Assembly (NCBI GenBank): GCA_050115015.1 | Contig: JASFRI010000020.1 | Location: forward strand, 1 to 22,375 | Source: JASFRI01 sp050115015 | GTDB lineage: Bacteria; Acidobacteriota; Polarisedimenticolia; CBDVAL01 | DNA length: 22,375 bases | Reading direction: 5' to 3' | Shown here: positions 17,175 to 22,375 of the stretch, in pieces | Layout of the letters: each line of letters opens with the position of its first letter | Numbering within the stretch: the stretch's first letter is position 1 | Position numbers and translations under genes: made by a program | The notes under the pieces: generated by a model | Databases searched by the model: none | Seen by the model: only the letters and a program-made list of their open reading frames with translations | What the model was told of the DNA's origin: nothing

Positions 17175-18260
17175 ATGAGCCATCGCGTGTTCAACTTCAA
17201 TCCCGGGCCGGCGATCCTGCCGGCGCCGGTCCTCGAGAAAGCGGCCGCGGCGGTGCGGGAGCTGCCCGGCACCGGCATGTCCGTGCTCGAGATCAGCCAT
17301 CGCGGCAAGGACTACACCGCCATCAACCAGGAGACCCAGGAGCGCTTCGCGCGGCTTGCCGGGATCGAGGGATCCCACAAGGTGCTGTTGCTCCAGGGCG
17401 GCGCCTCGCTGCAGTTCGCCATGGTCCCGATGAACCTCATGGAGCCCGGTGGATCCGCCGACTACATCGTCACCGGCTCATGGGCCAAGAAGGCCGTGGC
17501 CGAGGGCAATCGCCGCGGGACCGCCCGCATCGCGGCGACGTCGGAGGACGCGAACTTCGCGTACATCCCGGAGGCGAACTCCCTCGACCTGGACCCGGAG
17601 GCCGCGTATCTGCACTACACCTCGAACAACACGATCTTCGGGACGCAGTTCTCCTACCAGCCGGACGCCGGGGAGGTCCCGCTGGTCGTGGACACCTCCT
17701 CGGACATGTTCTCCCGGCGGATGGACTTCGCCGCCCACGGGTTGATCTACGCCGGCGCCCAGAAGAACCTGGGGCCCGCCGGCGTCACGCTGGTCGCCAT
17801 CCGGACCGACCTGCTGGGGCGATCGCCGAAGGAGCTGCCCGCGGTGCTGTCCTACGCCGTCCAGGCGGAGAAGGACTCCGCCTACAACACGCCGCCGGTG
17901 TTCTCGGTGTTCGTCGTAAAGCTCGTGCTGGAGTGGATCCAGGAGAACGGCGGGCTGGAGGCCGTGGAGGCGCGCAACCGGGAGAAGGCGAATCTCCTGT
18001 ACGCCGCGATCGACGGCAGCGGGTTCTACCGCGGTACGGCCCGGGAGGACTCCCGCTCGCCGATGAACGTCACCTTCCGGCTCCCCTCGGAGGAGCATGA
18101 GAAGCGCTTCCTGGACCGGGCGACCGCCGCCGGCCTGATCGGCTTGAAGGGGCATCGCTCCGTCGGCGGCTGCCGCGCCAGCCTCTACAACGCCTTCCCG
18201 AAGGAGGGGGTGGAGGCCCTGGTAGCGTTCATGGCGGAGTTCGAGAGGGAGAACGGCTGA
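17175..18260 (+). CDS. serC: Phosphoserine aminotransferase
   Basis: A 361-residue PLP enzyme that converts 3-phosphohydroxypyruvate and glutamate to phosphoserine and 2-oxoglutarate. Its family landmarks are clear: FNFNPGPAILP at the start, SVLEISHRGKDYTAI, LLLQGGASLQFAMVP, the TSNNTIFGTQF phosphate-binding stretch, VDTSSDMFSR, and the PLP lysine in YAGAQKNLGPAG (Lys197). The end SVGGCRASLYNAFP carries the substrate-binding Arg. A GGAGA site precedes the ATG. The frame is open upstream into serA, but the conserved N-terminus begins at this ATG. The same enzyme also serves pyridoxine synthesis in many bacteria. No serB is seen in the window. Confidence 0.97.
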   Translation: MSHRVFNFNPGPAILPAPVLEKAAAAVRELPGTGMSVLEISHRGKDYTAINQETQERFARLAGIEGSHKVLLLQGGASLQFAMVPMNLMEPGGSADYIVTGSWAKKAVAEGNRRGTARIAATSEDANFAYIPEANSLDLDPEAAYLHYTSNNTIFGTQFSYQPDAGEVPLVVDTSSDMFSRRMDFAAHGLIYAGAQKNLGPAGVTLVAIRTDLLGRSPKELPAVLSYAVQAEKDSAYNTPPVFSVFVVKLVLEWIQENGGLEAVEARNREKANLLYAAIDGSGFYRGTAREDSRSPMNVTFRLPSEEHEKRFLDRATAAGLIGLKGHRSVGGCRASLYNAFPKEGVEALVAFMAEFERENG

Positions 18261-18473
18261 GCCGGCACCAGCGGGGGCAGCCGCCGGTCAGGAATGCGGG
18301 CTCTCCCAGGCCGTGCCGCGCCAAGACGATGGCGAGGACGACCCCCAGCGCGATGCCGAGAAAGACGCCCACCGTCAGGCTGTCCATCGCGGTGCCGACC
18401 GACGCACCGGCCCCGGCACCGAAGACCAGGCCGTAGGCGAGGTTGAGCGATCGGGAAGGCTTGCGTTTCGCAT
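18229..18473 (-). CDS. Small glycine-rich two-helix membrane protein, start codon out of frame
   Basis: The minus-strand frame ending at 18229 encodes a convincing small membrane protein: RSLNLAYGLVFGAGAGASVG, a short linker, then VGVFLGIALGVVLAIVLARHG. The Gly/Ala spacing resembles glycine-zipper helices. The frame has no usual start near its beginning. An ATG at 18473-18471, directly after AGGGAGGA, would be the natural start but is one base out of frame. One extra base after it would give Met-x-Lys-Arg-Lys-Pro-Ser. A distant in-frame TTG at 18624 overlaps the hydrolase stop, but the ~50 residues that follow look non-coding. So this is a sequencing or assembly indel, a recent frameshift mutation, or a non-standard start. 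The 3' end overlaps serC by 32 bp, tail to tail. Function unknown. Confidence 0.45.
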
Positions 18474-18620
18474 GGTCCTCCCTGCCCCCTCCGGCTCTGA
18501 TGTTGCGCCGGCCACACTGGTCGAGAACATGACGCCCCAGCCCGCCCCCGGCGCTTTCGACCGAGCCTTGACCGGGCGAAGGGGCCGGGCGGGCGGCGCC
18601 GAGGGCGCTTCCCGCCGGCG

Positions 18621-20396
18621 TCAACGACGGCCGGTACGAGACACCGCACCGGTCAGGCGCAGCCGGAGATCGGACTCCCCGTCCGCCTGGTCGAACACCA
18701 TCCGCACGCCCTGCTCGCCGTGATTGAACCCGTCCGCGAGCAGCTCGTCGGGCCCGACGGGAAACAGGGGAACCCTGTGCGCGCGTCGCGAGGAGGATCG
18801 CACGGCATACTCCGCCGGTTCCATGAAGTACCAGCCGCAGATCTCCAGGCCCGGCGTGAGGTCGAACGCGGCGTAGAGCTCTCCGGTCTCGAAGCCCAGT
18901 CGCAGGATGACGATGAGGGTGTCCTCACCGGCGTACCGATCGGTCCGCGACAGCGTGGTTTCATGCAGGGCACCGCGCCCGGCCAGGGCCTGGCTCCACT
19001 CGTCATGAAGCTCGTTCGGCGCCAGCTCTCCGTCGAGCGGCGCACAGATCGGAATCTGCTGAAACCGACCGGAGACGGCCGCGTCGACCGCCTCTCCGGC
19101 AACCTCCACGGCGTCCTCGAACACGGCCGGATCGGGGAGCACACCGTAGTCGAAGATCGACCGCTCGCCGGCGGGGTCCTCGACCCCGAGCCGTTTCCCG
19201 TCCAGCTCGAAGAGGAGGCTGCCTCCTCCGTCCATCGAATACAGGCCCGCGAGCGCCGACAGTTCCTCGGGGGCGACCTCGTACACTGCCGGTGGGGGTG
19301 TGAAGGGAAGATCGAAGAACACCGCCGCCGCCGCGTCGGCAATCGCGGCGGGGGGGTTGATGCCGATCCGCGGCGCATAGTTCGCGAGAGCGACGATCGT
19401 CAAGCCCTCGTCGCGATAGCGATGCATCTCGGCGACGGTCCCTTCGGCCGCGCCGCCGTGGTGAGCTACGGTGCGCCCGTGGGCCTCCGAGAGGAACCAG
19501 CCGTATGCGTAGCTGCGGCCCGGCCCGATCGATGCGTGAGAGGCGAACAGCTTGTCGCGCTGACCCTCCGGAAGCAGACGATCATCCCGCAGCGCCGCAT
19601 TCCACTTCACCAGGTCGAGCACCGTCGAGTAGGCGCAGCCGTCGCCGACGGACCACGACGCGTGCTCCACCGGAGCCGCCTTGATCGCCGGCGGATAGCC
19701 CCTGTAGGGAATGGCGTCACCACGGGCCGGGCCGCAGCCCGTGTCCTTCATGCCGAGGGGTCGGAACAGCGCGTCGCGGAGGTAGTCCGCGTACGACGAT
19801 CCGGTCACGCTCTCGATGATCGCCGCCAGCACGACGTAGCCCGAGTTGCTGTAGCGGAAACGCTCGCCGGGCTCGAACAGCAGATCGCGGCTGTCGAAGA
19901 GCGATCGTAACTCGTCGAGGGAGATCGCCTCCCGCGTCGGCTCGACCGATTCGAGCCCGTCCCCGAGCCTCCAGAGACTCGGGATGCCGGACGTATGCGA
20001 CAGCAGGTGGTGGATCGTCACCCGGTCCCCCTGTGGCCGGGGGTAGTCCGGCAGGTAGGCGGAGACCGGGTCCTCGACGCGCAATCGTCCCTCCGCCTCG
20101 AGCTTCAGGACGGCCGCGGCCGTGAACTGCTTGGTCAAGGAGGCGAGGGCGAAACGGGTATTCACCGTGTTGGGCCGGCCGCCTTCGCGATCGGCCAGCC
20201 CATACCCCTTGGCGAAGATCCGTTCGCCGTCCACGGCGACGGCCACGGCCCCGGAGAAGCGCCCGAGCGCCTCGTAGCGCTCCACGAGACCGTCGATCTC
20301 CGCGGGGACAACACCGGTGGGCGTACGGTCCTGCGGGGCGGGGTCGCAGCCGAGACACAGCGAACACGACACCAGAGCCTCGAGCCATCTCCTCAT
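18621..20396 (-). CDS. Serine hydrolase, beta-lactamase (class C)/penicillin-binding-protein fold
   Basis: A 591-residue protein with an N-terminal beta-lactamase-family domain (about 30-365). The catalytic SxxK is SLTK (Ser86-Lys89) in FALASLTKQFTAAA, the second motif is YSN (182-184) in FRYSNSGYVVLA, and the third is HHGG (312-315). HHLLSHTSGIPS is a further family signature. Such proteins are often peptidases or esterases and only rarely antibiotic-destroying lactamases. The C-terminal ~225 residues begin with a DUF3471-like stretch (EELSALAGLYSMDGG) and then a region I do not recognise. The N-terminus is short with three cysteines (C11, C14, C17). LVSC fits a lipobox but lies unusually early. 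GGAGG lies eight bases before the ATG. The gene is monocistronic and divergent from the DUF4870 gene. Confidence 0.92.
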   Translation of the reverse strand: MRRWLEALVSCSLCLGCDPAPQDRTPTGVVPAEIDGLVERYEALGRFSGAVAVAVDGERIFAKGYGLADREGGRPNTVNTRFALASLTKQFTAAAVLKLEAEGRLRVEDPVSAYLPDYPRPQGDRVTIHHLLSHTSGIPSLWRLGDGLESVEPTREAISLDELRSLFDSRDLLFEPGERFRYSNSGYVVLAAIIESVTGSSYADYLRDALFRPLGMKDTGCGPARGDAIPYRGYPPAIKAAPVEHASWSVGDGCAYSTVLDLVKWNAALRDDRLLPEGQRDKLFASHASIGPGRSYAYGWFLSEAHGRTVAHHGGAAEGTVAEMHRYRDEGLTIVALANYAPRIGINPPAAIADAAAAVFFDLPFTPPPAVYEVAPEELSALAGLYSMDGGGSLLFELDGKRLGVEDPAGERSIFDYGVLPDPAVFEDAVEVAGEAVDAAVSGRFQQIPICAPLDGELAPNELHDEWSQALAGRGALHETTLSRTDRYAGEDTLIVILRLGFETGELYAAFDLTPGLEICGWYFMEPAEYAVRSSSRRAHRVPLFPVGPDELLADGFNHGEQGVRMVFDQADGESDLRLRLTGAVSRTGRR

Positions 20397-20536
20397 CGGA
20401 CAGACCTCCCGAGATCGAAACGTCCCTAGAGACTACACGACCCGGACCGTCCGAGGGTCGCAAGGGAAGAGGCGAGCCGGACGGATTGCCCGAGGAGTTC
20501 GGATATGGGACACTGCGCGGGGTCGAGGTGAGCCGA

Positions 20537-20908
20537 ATGACGGATCCGCAGACCATCACCATCGCGCCCGAGGAGCGAGGCCTTGCCGCCATCACGCACC
20601 TCTCGGGGCTCGCGGGCTACATCCTCCCTCTGGGCGGCCTCCTGGTCCCGATCCTCATCTGGATCGTCAAGAGCGACTCGCGGGTGATCTCCTCGATCGC
20701 CAGGCAGGCGCTGCTGCTGAACGTCATGGTCTGGATCCTCGGGATCGTGCTCATCATCCCGTTCTTCACGGTGATCCTGATCCCGCTGGCGATCGTTGGC
20801 TGGATCATGCTTGGCCTGGTGGCGCTGATCCTCCCGATCGTGGGCGCCCTCAAGGCCTCGGACGGCGCCTACTACCGCTACCCGTTGGTCGGTCCGACGC
20901 AGGTCTGA
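20537..20908 (+). CDS. DUF4870 family membrane protein
   Basis: A 123-residue membrane protein with the family pattern. A short N-terminus leads to LAAITHLSGLAGYILPLGGLLVPILIW (first helix), then SRVISSIARQALLLNVMVW, a long hydrophobic stretch that can form two helices, and a YYRYPL end. I chose the ATG at 20537 because GAGGTGAG lies just upstream. A TTG at 20486 in the same frame adds only a non-conserved stretch. DUF4870 proteins have about three transmembrane helices and no established role. The gene stands alone: 140 bp separate it from the divergent hydrolase, and decayed sequence follows it. Confidence 0.88.
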   Translation: MTDPQTITIAPEERGLAAITHLSGLAGYILPLGGLLVPILIWIVKSDSRVISSIARQALLLNVMVWILGIVLIIPFFTVILIPLAIVGWIMLGLVALILPIVGALKASDGAYYRYPLVGPTQV

Positions 20909-20995
20909 GCCACCCGGCGGCCGATCCGTGCCGGATGTTCCCGGAGACCGCCGCGGGAAATGGGAGGCCTGGGCCCGCGTCCGCTCGGCCGAGGG

Positions 20996-21140
20996 GGCGT
21001 CGACCCGGCGGTGGAGCTGTTCCGCGATCAGTTCATCCCGAAGCACACCTTCACGCCCCGCACGTACGACGTGCACCCCGGCGGCCGCTTCCTGGTGCTC
21101 CAGTACGCCGTCGGCGCCGACGGGATTCATCGTCATGCGC
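20996..21140 (+). pseudogene. Decayed C-terminal fragment of a beta-propeller (TolB/WD40-like) protein
   Basis: The plus frame through 20996-21140 reads GGVDPAVELFRDQFIPK, then TFTPRTYDVHPGGRFLVLQ. This resembles the last blade of TolB/WD40-like propellers attached to bacterial Ser/Thr kinases, whose usual form is P..LF....F......YDVSPDGRRFLML. No start codon with a binding site, no upstream blades and no proper C-terminus are present, and after about 21105 the likeness stops or shifts frame. I therefore read it as a remnant. The whole gap 20909-21205 holds nothing else I can identify. Similarity is from memory of the family pattern only. Confidence 0.35.
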
Positions 21141-21205
21141 GACTGCGACGCCGAGCCGGACCGGGACGTGGGGGACCAGGGATGAAGCGGGTCGGACCCC
21201 GCCGG

Positions 21206-22375
21206 TCAGCCGCGCTCGTTGCGATCGGTGCGGCCGTCGCTGTAGTGGCCGACCAGGGCGGTGGGGTTTCCATTGGCGTCCACCTCCACCTCGAGGGTGA
21301 AGTACTCGAGGTCGGCGAAGCAGAACCGCGACGGGGACATCGGAGTCGCCCGGTGCTCCGGGTTCCCCTCCCGCTGGTACCAGAGCTCCCCGTCGCGGAG
21401 GAACAGCCTCCGCGGTCCGTAGGTGCCGGTCCAGCGATCGAGCACCTCCCGGGGGACCGCCGCCGGCTCGTGGAGCGCCTGGAGTCGGTCGAGGCTGAAC
21501 GCGATGCGGCGGCCTCGCTCCCGGTCTTCCGGGTGGAGTTTTCGCACGACCTCCAGGGCCGCGATGCGCGCGACGTCGAGCGCCTCCCCAGCGGCGCAGG
21601 CGACGTCGGGCTCCACGCCGGTCCCCTCCCAGTTGGTGCCGGTGACGGGGTTGATGGCCCGTCCGAAAGGCACGGAGACCGCGACGCCGAGCTCCGAGAA
21701 GATCTCGATCCGGTTCGGATGGGCACCGCCGCCGGTGGTCTCCCCGATCACGACGGCACGATCGAGGTTCTTCAGGTCGTAGGCGAACTCCTCGGCGGCG
21801 GAGAACGTGTACGGGCTCGTCAGGACGAACAGGGGCGTATCCGCCAGCCGCTTCCCGGCGACCTGGGCCTGGGTCCAGAACTGACGGGTCTCGTCCGTCT
21901 CGCGGATGTAGAACGAGTTGAGCCAGACCGGCTCCGCGAAGAAGTAGCTGGCCAGGAGCTGGATCATGCTCGGATCGCCGCCACCGTTCTGCCGGAGGTC
22001 GATCACGAGAGCATCCGCGTTCGCGAGGAAGTTCATGGCCGCGACGGCGGTCTCCCGGGCTCGGGCGGCCTCTTGGAAGCCGGTGAGTTCCAGGTACCCG
22101 ATGTTGTGCTCTAGCCGTTCCAGCTTCCGGAAGCCGAAGTTGCCGTACGCGGCCCCGGCGCCGTCGCCCTCCTCGTCGGGGGGAATCTCCCCACGGGCAA
22201 TGCGCAGCTCGCGCTCCGGAGGGACCTTGACCCACAGATGCTTGTCGCCGGCGACGGCCGCCATGTCGGCGGTGAGCCGGTCGGCGAAGCCCTCCGTGGT
22301 CGCGATCCCGTCGTAGTCGCCGCCGGCCAGGTTCGCCTGGAGGGTCCGTGCGATCTCCTCCGCGGTCTCCTCGAA
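21206..22375 (-). CDS. S41 family peptidase (IRBP/tail-specific-protease type), 5' partial
   Basis: The minus-strand frame runs from the window edge (22375) to a TGA at 21206, 389 residues. It is open before the ATG at 22264, and those residues (AEEIARTLQANLAGGDYDGI...ADRLTADM) match the helical N-terminal part of IRBP-like S41 proteins, so the start lies outside. DKHLWVKV follows, then IGYLELTGF, LVIDLRQNGGGDP and the catalytic serine segment TSPYTFSAAEEFAYDLK (Ser codon 21800-21802), then VVIGETTGGGAHP and TGTNWEGTGVEPD. No PDZ domain is visible, as is usual for this subgroup. The C-terminal ~100 residues (WTGTYGPRRLFLRDGELWYQREG in family form) are a small beta domain also found in hydrolases of this kind. 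The protein is probably exported, but the signal peptide is not in the window. Confidence 0.92.
   Translation of the reverse strand, partial: FEETAEEIARTLQANLAGGDYDGIATTEGFADRLTADMAAVAGDKHLWVKVPPERELRIARGEIPPDEEGDGAGAAYGNFGFRKLERLEHNIGYLELTGFQEAARARETAVAAMNFLANADALVIDLRQNGGGDPSMIQLLASYFFAEPVWLNSFYIRETDETRQFWTQAQVAGKRLADTPLFVLTSPYTFSAAEEFAYDLKNLDRAVVIGETTGGGAHPNRIEIFSELGVAVSVPFGRAINPVTGTNWEGTGVEPDVACAAGEALDVARIAALEVVRKLHPEDRERGRRIAFSLDRLQALHEPAAVPREVLDRWTGTYGPRRLFLRDGELWYQREGNPEHRATPMSPSRFCFADLEYFTLEVEVDANGNPTALVGHYSDGRTDRNERG

Overview
The window is GC-rich (by eye about 70% G+C), densely coding bacterial DNA with short spacers, stop/start overlaps and many G/C third positions. Lipoprotein and Sec signal peptides, a di-heme c-type peroxidase, a patatin, a tail-specific-type S41 protease and a DUF1573 protein suggest a Gram-negative, respiring environmental lineage. 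Acidobacteriota or a neighbouring deep phylum is my guess. No rRNA or other marker fixes the taxonomy. I see no tRNA, rRNA, CRISPR array, insertion sequence or phage gene. The region looks chromosomal.

Layout, left to right. (1) 1-1332: the 3' part of a fused permease/substrate-binding protein of an osmoprotectant-type (Opu) ABC importer. (2) 1397-4763: a tightly overlapping ABC exporter operon (ATPase plus two ABC-2 permeases), followed by a small DUF309 protein. (3) 5230-8150: a patatin-like lipase, a di-heme cytochrome c peroxidase lipoprotein and a homocysteine S-methyltransferase family protein, probably one operon behind a TATAAT promoter. (4) 8197-10591: a DUF1573 protein followed by a UMF1/Atg22-type MFS transporter. 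(5) 10642-12038: a secreted double-PDZ protein and an NnrU-like membrane protein. (6) 12046-15841, minus strand: exonuclease III, an aminotransferase translationally coupled to it, and a lipoprotein metallopeptidase resembling dipeptidyl-peptidase III. (7) 15952-18260, plus strand, divergent from exonuclease III: serA and serC for serine biosynthesis. (8) 18229-22375: accessory-looking genes, namely a small membrane protein with a broken start, a beta-lactamase-fold serine hydrolase, a DUF4870 membrane protein, a decayed beta-propeller remnant, and an S41 protease that runs off the window.

The main discovery candidate is the DUF1573 gene at 8197-9243. Its reading frame is interrupted by one in-frame TGA (8446-8448), placed exactly where the family carries the first cysteine of its Cys-Gly-Cys motif. 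The frame then continues without a shift, giving ...SVKPT-U-GC... A 9-bp hairpin begins 9 nt after the TGA, with its apical loop 18 nt after it, which is the geometry of a bacterial SECIS element. I read this as a secreted selenoprotein in which selenocysteine replaces a conserved cysteine.

Secondary points are a recurring TAnAAT -10 element in front of at least six genes and transcription units, one placed so close to the exonuclease III ATG that a leaderless mRNA is predicted, and an HExxH version of an M49-like peptidase.
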